NCBI RefSeq assembly: GCF_035083965.1 | Contig: NC_089723.1 | Span: 31,437,193 to 31,501,192, forward strand | Origin: Branchiostoma lanceolatum | Taxonomy: Eukaryota > Chordata > Leptocardii > Amphioxiformes > Branchiostomatidae | DNA: 64,000 bases | Direction: 5' to 3' | In this document: positions 13,015 through 25,100 of the stretch, in pieces | Numbering within the stretch: position 1 is the stretch's first letter | How the letters are laid out: each line of letters opens with the position of its first letter | Program-made: the position numbers and the translations under genes | Notes under the pieces: model-generated | Told to the model about the DNA's origin: nothing | The model's database searches: none | The model's input: only the letters and a program-made list of their open reading frames with translations

Positions 13015-13192
13015 TACTGTAAATGCAGAAATGTTTGCAGTGGTTTCCCCGCGAACTTAAAACCACCGTGAACATTTTTGCCCAGTACCGTAGCAGTACG
13101 TGACTGTGGTGCTGCTGCAAACTCAAAACCACCAAACCATTTTGGCATTAACGCGAAATAAAAACCATGCGAACTTAAATGCATTTAAAGTA
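13015..13192. mobile_element. MITE family A, copy 1
   Basis: It begins with TACTGTAAATGCAGAAATG and ends with a diverged copy of the inverted terminus (AATGCATTTAAAGTA). Between these are the family's characteristic alternating segments, GTTTGCAGTGGTTT and ACTTAAAACCACCG. Four more copies occur in this window. The right end lies 2 bases from the MDC1 stop codon, so it forms the start of that gene's 3' UTR. Confidence 0.8.
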
Positions 13193-13194
13193 TC

Positions 13195-16100
13195 TCATTT
13201 GAGGTTTTTGTGCAAAGGATATGCCTCAATGTCCACTTCCTGGCGCAGGATTCCCGTCAGGAGGAACTCCGCAGTGACGACAGGAACGCTGGCCTTCAGA
13301 GCCGCTTCACACTGTTTCCTGTCAGCCTCGCACGATACCACCACTGTCCCGTCTGCGAGGGCTCTGGGCATCGTCTTCAGAAACTTCGCATGGAGAAAAG
13401 AGGGCAATGTTAGATGGATTATTTCAGCACATGAAATACAAAACATTTTTGAGCAAACTCAGTGGAAAGACAAAAGAGCTGGAAACAAAATCATAGCTGT
13501 AAAGTGTAAGATACACAGTAAGATGTGACATCAAAATTATCAAAGTTGTGCTATCAAAATCTTAAAAAGGTCAAAAGTCAACACTATTAAGAATGGAAGA
13601 TATGTACCTCGCCTCCTGCACAGCTGATAATATCTGGATGAAGAAACAGAAAACATGTGACACACTGTCTAATATTAAATGGAAAGAGCAACAATTCCTA
13701 TATCATTCTGTAATTCTCATGTAAACTTCAGGCTTTTAAGCTTGTCATGTTTGGAGTTCAAGAAGCCACAAGTAGTCCAAGATGAATTTCTAACTCATAG
13801 CAACTCACTCCCTCACTATCTGGCTTTAGTCCAACATCATCTAATGTGGCATTGGCAGTGATTAATAGCTTCATGAGTATTTATTACATCCTTTCTCATA
13901 TCATATGATAAAGATCTTTAATACAAATCCATGCCGAAGACTAATTGCAAGTGACTAAAAAGTAATGCACATAAGCGCACATTAAACATACAACAATGTG
14001 CCTTACCTTTCATTTGAGTAGGGTCAGGTCTCACCCCTGCAGTGACATGTACTCTGTACCCCTCCAACATGGGCGCCTCCCGAGCCTTCTCGTGGGATGC
14101 GGCCAGACAGAAGTTGTACTGTTTCTCTGTAGCTGGGTCTTTTATCATGAAGGGGGCGGCATCTGTGGAAACATGCATGGCCTAGAGGTTCAGTACATGT
14201 GCCTTGGCAGACATGAAGAGACATGAAGAGTATGCATGATCATCGTTTGAGATAGTAATACCAGTAACTATAATAATGTAAGAAAACATCACAGAAGAAG
14301 CAAGTGGGTGACACAGGCACAGACTTTGCCCAAGTATACGCCATCAACTCAGAATAAAGTACTTTCATAGCAAATCAAACATTTAAATGTGATGTCATCA
14401 ATCTATCAATCAAACAATCACCTAAACATGCATTTTTAGAAAAAAAAAATTGACGTATAAATTTCATCTTTGGAAGCTTTGTTACGCAAATGACGAGATA
14501 TTCTTGTTAGGTAAGCCCTTGTTGTTTAGAGAGAATGTGAGAAGACAACCACTTCTGCTAATACACACATAGAGCTGAGCTACATGTACATGTATGACCT
14601 CACCTAGGAAGGTCCGACAGTCCTTGCACCTGTCCAGCCAGTCTGTGCTGACGATCAGCTGACCCCGCGCCAGCAGACACAGAAACTTCACTGTTCTTCT
14701 CACCTGGGGAATTAATAGAAGGGAAATTCAGCAACTATTCCATAAGATACAGGTATGGCAGGTACAAATACAGCAATAAAGCAAAACAATGAGATATTTT
14801 GTGATTAGAAAAAGATGACAGAAATGAAATGGAATTTTATGAATTGAATAAACTCAAATTACATGTACTAACATATCGATTCAGAGTTTTGGTAAAAAAA
14901 CCTAGCTCTCTAGTTCTTCCCTTTAGTTACTGACGAAAGACAGCAGAGGCTGTCTGAAAAGTCTGTTTCAAAATTTCATCCAGATGCTTGAGTTTTTGTC
15001 ATTTGGCATATCAAATTCATAACTACCTTGTCTGTCACCAGATGTGTGCAGTTAATGACAGAATCCACCAGATCTCCTCCCAGGTCCTTCACTATCTATT
15101 CAGGACACAAAAGAACACAAATGACAGATTTATGTAAATCAAGCACAATGAAATCCTATTAATGAAATAAGACACAAAAGAACACATTGTACCACCGACA
15201 CAGATGGCAATATTTGTTATCTGCTCAGCAAAACAAGCACATTAATAAATGTTGACACTTTAGACTCTGGAAATACAAATCAAAAAGAGTTGTATTCTAA
15301 TATGACTTGATATAATCAATATACCATCCATCAAATTTGATATCAGATGGTAACATTCATTCCACAAAACAATTCAATGCAGCAAAATGTTTTGTTCTTA
15401 GCAGTTACTCCTTGTAACTGTCTTTGGCAGATCATTATTTCATCATTACTCTTTTCGCACAACAGTAATAAATCCACTCAGGTCGTAAGAAACTATTCAT
15501 CACCATTGAGACTGCTTTAAGACAATAATAAAGACATGTAAAATGTACCAAGCGTGTGGACAGACCAGGCACAGTGATGAGGTTCTATGAACTAAGCTAG
15601 GACCAACAGTACTCACCTTTTCCCCCTGCCTGTCCACCACCCCAGTGAACATGATCCTGGGTTTACTGTCTCCAGAGATGGCCCTCCTGGTCCTTTGGCT
15701 GGGACTGCTTAGAGCTGGGAGGGAACAATGAGAAAGAAGTAAAGGTACATTTTCAAACTCTATCCAAACCAGCCCTTAAGGATCAATTAGAGCTTTGGCC
15801 AGATAAGATAAAGACACAAAGAATCATAGTACAATGCTAAACTTTCTTCCAACACCAAGGTATACACGGATCAAACTTTCAACGACCACTGTTGCCTTCT
15901 TCAGGATCAATGAAGTTTGTTGAAAATTTGAACTGTGTATACTTAAGTGTTGGAAGAAAGTTTAGCATTGTACTATGATTACTACTAACACAGATGAGCT
16001 TCCATGACACAAAGAATCATTTCATTTATCAGTGCAGGTTAATCTTTCTATAAAAACCAAACAGTATAATTACATCTATGTACATCAATTCATGTACCAA

Positions 16101-19100
16101 CCGTCAGGTGCATCAGGTGGAGTCGTTTTGGCGGACACTTCTGGAGCTGCATTCTCAGCAGATTTCTGACCACTCCTGCCACGTCTGCGGCCTGTGGCCG
16201 CTTCCTGTAGAAAGGCAGCAAGGAAAGCTAAATGCTACAGGTGTCACAGCATTTTTTCCTTTACATCATATCTTGTCTAATACGGTATAAAAACGTGAAG
16301 GCCATGTCAGCTGCACAAATATTACTGGTGCTTAGAAGTTACAGCATGTATGCGGCAGAAACTGGTGAGGGCAAATCATATGTTAATCTATAGAAAGCAG
16401 AGATGTACCTGTTGATCAGCATTCTCAGAGGCTGTGCTTGCCTGCATAGACTGTGATGTGGCGCTCTAACAACAGGGAGTAAAAATGGCAAATATGAATT
16501 AAAGAAAAGTGCTTGTTGTAGCTTTATACAAAGATGACATATAATTATAGACAACTGTCCTGACATGTACTTGACTGCAACCATAACATTGAGTATGTTA
16601 TGGTTGCAGTCAAGTACATGTCAGGACAATACATGTATAACAGATATAACAGTTACTAGCACTTGCTTTACACAAGTTGTGCGGAGATGAGACTACATAT
16701 GTATATTAGTGATACACTCTTACCAAAGTATTTTCTTCTCCGCCTTCATTCTTCTGTCCACTTCTGGTCTTTTTCCTCCCTCTTCCCCTTGGCTGACTGC
16801 TTTCTTCTGCTGTTTCCTTGGTTTCTTCCTTGGAAGCTTGTAGTCCTCTCTTTGCTCTGGGCTTCTGGTTTCCTTCAACCTCTTTCGTTTCACCGTCGCC
16901 AGCAGCAGGTGTTTCATTTTCTTCCACAGCTGCTCCTTTCCGTTTCCTGGACTGTCTGCCACTTGGTCCAGGGGCTTCTTCACTGACAAATATTTTTGGC
17001 ACTGCATTTTTGACACCCACAGGTTCTTTGTCCTCTGCACTTTCCTCAACAGCACTTGCTTTACCTCTTCTCGTAAACGCTGCCACACTCTTTCTACCCC
17101 TACCCCGTCTGGTTGCTGGCACTTGTTCTGGAGCATTCATTTCCACTGTCCCCTCCTCTTCACCCTTTGCTGCATCGCTGCGAATGCTTTCAGAACCGTT
17201 AACCTCTTTTTGTTCATCATCATTACCTGTCTGTTCTACTTCGTCTTCGTCCTTAGCTGCTCTTCCTCTTGTTCTCCTTCTACTTTCCTGCTTTTCTCCC
17301 TGCTTAGCCTTGACTGTTTCTTTCTGCTTCCCTCTCACTGATCTTCTTGAAGGTCTTGCCTCTTCTAGGTCATCTGTAATGTCTGATGCAACACTTTCTG
17401 TGTCGTTCTCTTTCCCTCTCCTTCCTCTACCCCTGCCTGTGTTACTGGTGGATTCTGGCGCACTGCTTGCAGCTGCTGGCTCAGATTTCTTTCCCCGTCC
17501 TTTCCGTGTTGTCTTTCCAGTTGTTACTTCCTCTGGAATGTCTAGGAGCAGGACTCTATCAGTGTCCTCATCTTGGTTATCACCTGTTGTATCAACACTA
17601 CCAGTAGTTTCTTCCTCGTGTTTACTTGTGCTTGGAGCAGGTTCAGATTTTCTACCTCTTGTGTTTGGTTTCTTGATGTTATCGCTGCTACCTGGCTGGA
17701 CTTCCTCCCCGTTTTCCTTGTCCTCCTTTCTCTGGAGCCTACCGGCTCTCCTGGTCGACTGACGTGGAGGCTTGTCTTCTGCTTCTCCTCCTTTGGGCTC
17801 TGCAGGTGCTTTTACAGGTGCTGACCTTCTCCCACGTCCCAACCTTACTGGTTTTTCTACAGCCAATTCAGCTGGAACATTTGCAGCTGGACTGTCGGTG
17901 TCTGCAGGGTCCTCTTGTTTGTGACCTTTGGTACTTCTCCTTGTGAGGGTCTCTTCCAGCTTTGCAGAAGTTTTTTCCTCCGATGAACTTTTACCCCCTC
18001 GTTTCTGTCTTATGTTTTTCCTTCCTGGAAAGCAAGAAACAAATAATTCCATGTTTTACATGAAATCTAGGAAAGATATTGCTATTCATAGTAAGTGAAA
18101 ATCATAAGCAACTAGTGTAGTTGTTATCATTCAATTTTATTCTAGCCTCTTATCTCTTGGTAAATTCACAAGTCATTCAATCAAGTATACATTATACTTT
18201 GCACATCCAGTTGCCTCTAACTGAGATACAGAGAACTTCATTACCTGCATCTTCCACTTTCTCTGGTTCTGCACCTTTGGTTACTTTCAGAGCTCTAGCT
18301 CCTGCATCTGGAAACTTGGCAGGAATGACTTCCTCATTTGTTTCGTCTTCCTGGAATTTCAAGAAGACAGATCGTTAATATAACTGACTGCATTTTACCG
18401 CATAAGCTTCCAGTGACTTAAACAACAAGGTCATTAAATCCATAAGAATAAGCCACTACACCAGCCAAACTTCATCTAATTGCACATGAGGGACAGGAGG
18501 AGGCTTATTCAATCATACAATTACACTCTTTCAACTAGTGTGACAGGTTCCTTCACAATTACCAACAGTACAGATCACGATGAATTACCGTTACGCCAGC
18601 AAAAATCACCTTGATAACAACAGCATGCCAATCAGATTCAACCGTAAACATGTGCAGGCCAGGCCAATTTGATGTGATGGGATATGTGGGAACAATCAGT
18701 CAATATTGCCGTACCTTGGTGGCCTCTTCTCCTTCATCAAGTCCATAAGCTTGAGTTTCCATAAGTTCATTATCAGATTCAGAGGCAGCGGCTGGCTCTA
18801 CATCCTGTTCTGACTCCTGTATAAAAAGCATACATGTACCACTTGAAATAAAAATTCATGTACCTCCAGGACCTCTTAAAATTCCCATTAGAAACAGATT
18901 TGGCTGTATGTGTTCAAAGCTACTCCCTATGTCCTATTAACTATCTTCTTTACAAAATGGAAGTCAAGTATGGTAGACTTATGAGAGACCACAACTATGG
19001 GACTGACAGAATTTAAGACACATGAGGCTTTTGAGCAAAGATCTGTTTCTGTTCAAATGCAAGGACAATCTAAGTTACATAAGAACCCTTCTTCATAATA

Positions 19101-22100
19101 CCTTAGTAACATTGACAACTGCATCAGTCTCTTCATCCTCATCAAGTCCATAAGCCTGAGTCTCTACAAGTTGGTCTTCAGGATCTGCAGCTGGCTCGAC
19201 TTCCTGAACCTTGTTGGTAAAGCCAACCCTGTTGACCTGCCTTCTGGGGTGGTCAGGACTGTGCAGGGCTGACTTCAGCTGGGGGAGGGGAATGGGTGTG
19301 GCCACGACTCCATCATCCTCTTGTGTTTCAGGAACAACCTACAGACACAAGCACACACATACATGTCATGATATATACTAAACATACTGTACTTCAGATA
19401 CATTGCTTTGTGTGGAAGGACATGTATATAAAAAATTACAAAATTATTAAAAGACCCAATCAATTTCATACATAAAACCAGGGCTCTAGCCAGCCTGAAA
19501 TTTTATCCCGTAAGCCCTAAAATTTTGTACAAACCTAACATATCGAGCGCCGAAGACGCGAGGCAAATTTTTAAATCTAGACCCTCTGAAACGCTATCTC
19601 CAGCATTTTGAGGGGCAAGTTTGGGTGAAAAATTAATTGGGCCTTCGTTGTATACAATCGGCAAATAAATGAAATTTAGCACCACAAAACTTTCTTATTT
19701 ATTTGACAAATATACACGTGAATTCAAGTCGGCAGAAATAAAACATTTTCAACACCGGTCGACGCGTCGTACCGGTCCCGTTTGCGCCCTGTACTAAATA
19801 TAGTAGGAAATGAGACACCCTACATTGTATAGAACGTCCTAAAAGACGTTCAATATTTTCCTTCCGGGTTTTCCATGGTCGATTTCTCCGGTAACTTCCA
19901 CTTGATTTGATCAAAATTCGTCGATTCAAGCCCCATCTTCGCACCAAATATCAATTTCTGATAAAACCTCGCGGATTCGCGCCTCTCGTGAACCGCGAGA
20001 CTTGTATGTCATTGGTCGATTTTCCGTGACGCGGCGTGAACGAACGCTGTTATTGGTAACGTTGGGTAACCTAAATTCGGGATTTTTCCGATAATGGTTG
20101 ACTGAAATCAATCTAGCGGAACAATAAACCATCCTTTTTTTCTATTATTCTGTCAGTATCATGTACTATCTTTGCACTAATCATATATATGGTAGATTTT
20201 GTCTCTAGTCGTGCTGACACCATAATATTTCAACTTGAAACTACCGTCCGCCGCAAGCACAATTACGGTGCTGTCGGACAGGGGGGCACATTAATTCGGG
20301 AGAGAAGATTCGTCTTGAATATCTTACCGCTAATCACATTTTATACAGCAGCTATTCGTTCCATCCTTGGCTTGAGGAGAGTGCTATGGATATAGACGTG
20401 TCCAAGTAAAAAAAATACACGAAAAAACGGCCGTACCGCACACATCAGGCCTACGGGAACAACCCGTGTGTTGAGTCGGTAGCTATAGAACGTCAAAGTC
20501 GACATCCACCGTCATGGCAACGTGTACATTATTCATGGCAAGTTAGCCGGATGCCGTAGCATTGATAATACTACTATGTCCATGTATTCCTTGTTGTCAG
20601 TTAGGAGCAAACTTTGAGGAAAATATCGTCCTCAGTCCACAATCACACGCAACATTTAGACAAAAAAGTGTTCCTCACAAACCTTTGTCGTCTGCTTGAC
20701 AACAGGATTCTGGGTAATGATATGGCGGCGGGAAAATACACGTGCCGTAGGTTGTAGCAACAAAGAGGGGTTTTGATGATTGATCACACTTAGAGTCCAA
20801 TTGCAGGTCAGCAATTTTAAGAAAATAAGTTGTCTTGTAAATAATTGTGTTTAGCAGGAAGCGGATGTGACATTTGTCTTATAAACCAGCCGACAACGAT
20901 GTAGTGTGCTTCTCCCACGAAGCCCTCAGACTGTTCCAATAAGGGACGGAGAGTTTTTGTCCTCGTCGCCTTCTAATGCATGCTTATCGAAGTTTTCAGA
21001 CAGTGTTCTGAATACGTTAGTCTGTCAAGTTTGCATTTCTAGCGGTATTACTGATGTTGCATCTAGCACATATCCCTAAATACCCCGTTTTCGAAAAATC
21101 CCGAATTTAAGTACCCCACGAATTTATGTTACCCAACGTTAGATGATATCTGATTCTGAGGTCTAAAACTCTCAACACCAGTTTTCGCGGGAAGAGTGCG
21201 TGTAACTCGGCGTAAAACTTTAACAATGTTTACCAAAAAAATACGGAAAGCCTGGTAACTACCGGAGTATTTTTTGTGTGGCTATAACTAGCGGTGAACC
21301 GGGGAAAACAGCCGAAAAAACGTCAGCCCGATGCGACCGGCCAGAATTGTAGTGGGGCACTAGTAGTGGGGAGGGGGGCACACGATGCTGATTTTCTCTC
21401 GGCCCACGAACCACTGGCAACCTCCGCGCCTCCGTTTGTCTGCTATAAAGCCACCTTGAGGTTGTCACCTGCCGCCGGCGGAAGATAGAAATGGCCTGAA
21501 TCGACCTCGCTTCAAACTTCCGCTTCTTTTCTGGAGATCTTTGAAAAAGTTCAAGCCCTGTCTATATCTTTTCTCCCGATTTTTTTCCGTCAAGGTTTAC
21601 GGATTGGTCTTGAATTTTTTCCGTAACACGCAGCAAAGTTCCGTAAATTTACGGCAAAACTGGCGCTGGCTAGAGCCCTGCATCAAACCCAATCCTTTGA
21701 AAGTTTTCTAAAGGAATACAAGTGATAACAACTTTCCTACTTTACAGCAGCAAAGCAAGCACTCTATATTTTTTGCCAAACTTTTTTTTAATTTGCAAGC
21801 TTGCATCATATTTGGGGTCTCCAAAGGATGTCATCCATATGATCAAATCAACATGGCTTTACAAAATACCTCTTCATCGTCCTCTGCTTCAACTCCGTAA
21901 GCCTGGGTTTCACCAAGCTTGTCATCATAAGCCATGGTTGGTGATTCAGCAATGCCTCGGGACTCCTCTTCTGTACTGTCTGCCTGTGTTGGTTCTGCGT
22001 CTGTGTCTGTGTCCACCCCATACGCCTGTGTTGCCATCATGTCTTCCTCACCATAAGCCAAGGTCTCAGCAGTGGCCATCTCATCAGGCTCTGGAGTTTC

Positions 22101-25100
22101 ATCGTCTTGGTTGAACAATCCATAGGCCTGCGGACAACATGTGATGAAGGTAAGCCCCTGAAATTGGATGAGGGTCTGTCCAATTTCACACTTTCCATAG
22201 CAGGAGACTATGGAATGTTATGTGATACAGACTGATTTGGTAGCAGATCTTTTGTCTAACTGACTCTAGGAATGCTTATGTCCCTGAAAGGTGTTTTATA
22301 GAGCAGATAGGCATTAACTAAATCATATCTCCACTTCCTTGATTTACAGTTGGCTGCATGATGTATTAAGTCAAACTTGTAAATACTGCAAAGGTAGAAG
22401 GCTTGTACATGTAATGCTGTTTGGGTTCTTATTGAGTTGGTGTTAATTCAAATAAAAAATACAGAACAGTGCCAGACAGTAGACAAACCTGAGTTGCAGC
22501 ATTGGCTAAGTCATCAATCTCCTCCTCCTCCTCCTCTCCATATGCCTGTGTCTCCATGTTGGCAAAGTCATCATCAGCTTCAGTACTGCTCACAGCTTTT
22601 GTTTCTTCATCAGTGTCTTCTTCATCTCCATAAGCTTGAGTCTCTGCTTCCTCAATGTCTGAATCTTTTCCTTGTTGGTCCTCTGATTCACCGAATGCCT
22701 GTGTCTCTTCTACTGCCTCGTCCTCAGCACTGTTGTAAGCTTGAGTTGTCTCTTCTGAAAAACAAGCATGTCCATTTTGCTCCCCTTCCTCAAAAGACTG
22801 TGTCTCTGGTTCTAGTGTTTCTTCCTCACTTTTGTCAGCCTGGGTTGCCTCTTCTGCATCGTCAATCTGTTGTTCTTTCATTTCTTCTTTTCCTCTGGGC
22901 TGTGTCATCTCTTCCTCTATATCTTCTTCTTCTAGAGCATATGCTTGGGTGGCTTCTTCAAAAGCACCCTTTTCGGTTTCTGAATCAGTATCATAAGGGT
23001 ATGTCTTTGGCTTACTGCTGTTTTCTGATGTCACAAATCCTTGAGAGCTGCCTGTTCTGTTCTTGTTTGACTCATTTGTCTTGTGATTCCCCTCTGACCT
23101 TTGAGTTGCTTCTTCACTGAGAATCATCAGAGTTGGTTGTTCGTCTATCTTCCCAGCATCCCCTAGTGCTGCAACAGGCAGGGTACCTTCCATTTCTCCA
23201 TGGGGGTGGACAGGTAAGGTGGGAGGGGGTTCATCCTGGTCAGTAGTGAATGGTAAGGTCTCCCCCACAGTTTGAGTTGGTTCATTCTTGTCAATAGAGT
23301 CTTGTAATGGCTAGAAAAGAAAGATTATATATATGCACAAAAAGGTCACAAATATCATAATTTAGAACATTTTGGGGAACAAGGCAATACATGTAACTGT
23401 TTTTTCTTGTACGAAAATATTTCAACTTCACAAAACTTTTCAAGTAACACATCAGTCTTTAATATTTTTGACATCCTCCATATGCCATGTAATGATGGCA
23501 CTTGATACTTTCCATCATCCAGCTTTGCTACATTTTTTGACTTTCTTTAGGCATGTGATTTCCATGTTCCTACACACAAAAAAGTGTGATTCTCACCTGT
23601 GTGACTTCGTCTGTAGGTACATCATCCTCACTGCACTCCTGTGTAGCTTCCCTGTCTGCAAAGACAATGTACGATATGAAAAAAGTCAGTAAACAAAATC
23701 TTACATCTCAGACAGTACAACCTACTGATCTATTCATCACAATCAGTCTCTCCATCTGCTCATTAAAAATTGTATGTATATGTATGGCAGCAAATAAAAA
23801 GATATTAACGTCAGATTTTAAGTGGGAACAGGACGGGGCTGTTTTGGAATTATATGACCATATGCTTTACTTTCTTGTAACTAGAACAACAAAATTTATT
23901 GGTATGTACCTTTATTAGCAATTCTTTTAGATGTTTGTCCTTCAACTGGCTGGGTAGGAGCAGACGTTGCGCCATCGGCTTCCTCTGAAATTAGCCAGTA
24001 AAGAAATCAAAGGCAAGACAGAAGAAGACTACAGACTGGAATTAACAATGAAGTTTATTGCATATTCATACCCAACTAAGCAAAAAGTTTATTGCATATT
24101 CATGCCCAACTAAGCAAAAAAACACATTAAGATGTCACGAAAATACTAAGGAGACTATAATATTTCATCTATGATTTACACATGACTTCTCTCATCTTAA
24201 AACATGTGTAGATGAATTCACATAGTTTTTTGGTTAAATCTAACTCTAGATCAGATCTGTAACTTGTCTGGAAAAATGGACCACATAAAAAAACTGGTTT
24301 TACCTATGTCTGTGTCACTGTCCAGGCCATAGGCTTGTGTTGGACAGTCAGCAAAGTTGTCCTCTTCGTGTGAGCTGTTTAAGACATAGGCTTGTGTCGG
24401 CTCCATGGCAATATCAGGGAGAGAATCCTCGTCGTCCCGGGAGTCTGCTGAGCTGTTGAGGGCGTACGCCTGAGTGGCTGCGTTGGCGATGTCTGTGTCA
24501 TCGAGGAGAGGCCTGTCATCATCATCTTCTGTGGATGAGAAAAGGAACTTCCAATGTAAACACCAAAAGGAAAGCCTGGAGAAATATGATAAAGCTAGTA
24601 CAGGTGACATCAAGTGCATCTAGAATGTTTTTGAACATCATGCAATCTTAACCTGAACCACTAGGTGGCATTCCAGAACAGGCAGTTATACAATACCTCC
24701 ATCTGACATTATGCACCAAGGTTTGTTCTAAAACTCACAAGTTTCTACAAAATTTAATGTATTTTGTTCAATGACAGGAGTTGAAGAAGTTTGAAATATG
24801 GCTTCTCATACCATGATAGTCAATATCATTTGTTTCCATGTGCTAATATCACTTGTGTTATCTAAAAAAAAAATGCATTTTCAGATCACATGAACATGTA
24901 TTCTGATAGTTTACACTGGACAGCAAGGTATTCTCATCTCCGTACCTTCTTCGCTGTCCTCAATGATTGCAAATGACTTCTGAATGGGGCTCTCTTCATT
25001 TCCAGGACTACCAAATACTAAGGGAATAGCTGAAAAGAAGTGATATAGAATGAGAAGAAGTCCTAGTTAGCACACAAATGGCTATGACATAAGCGTTCTC

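Larger units (their letters stand above)
11501..13194. other. 3' UTR and convergent intergenic region
   Basis: This lies between the GPCR stop (+) and the MDC1 stop (-), so it contains both 3' ends. A CT microsatellite follows the receptor stop, and an AATAAA hexamer at 12601-12606 is a candidate + strand polyadenylation signal. A foldback element (about 12840-13003) and a MITE copy (13015-13192) fill the distal part. Confidence 0.5.

Noticed and set aside
16818..17762. Long plus-strand open frame (314 codons) inside the MDC1 region
   Set aside because: It is antisense to the large basic MDC1 exon. The frame stays open because Arg/Lys/Glu codons on one strand give Ser/Phe/Leu on the other; no family resemblance.
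22437..23120. Plus-strand open frame of 227 codons, His/Leu/Gln-rich
   Set aside because: Antisense shadow of the TQ-repeat exon of MDC1.
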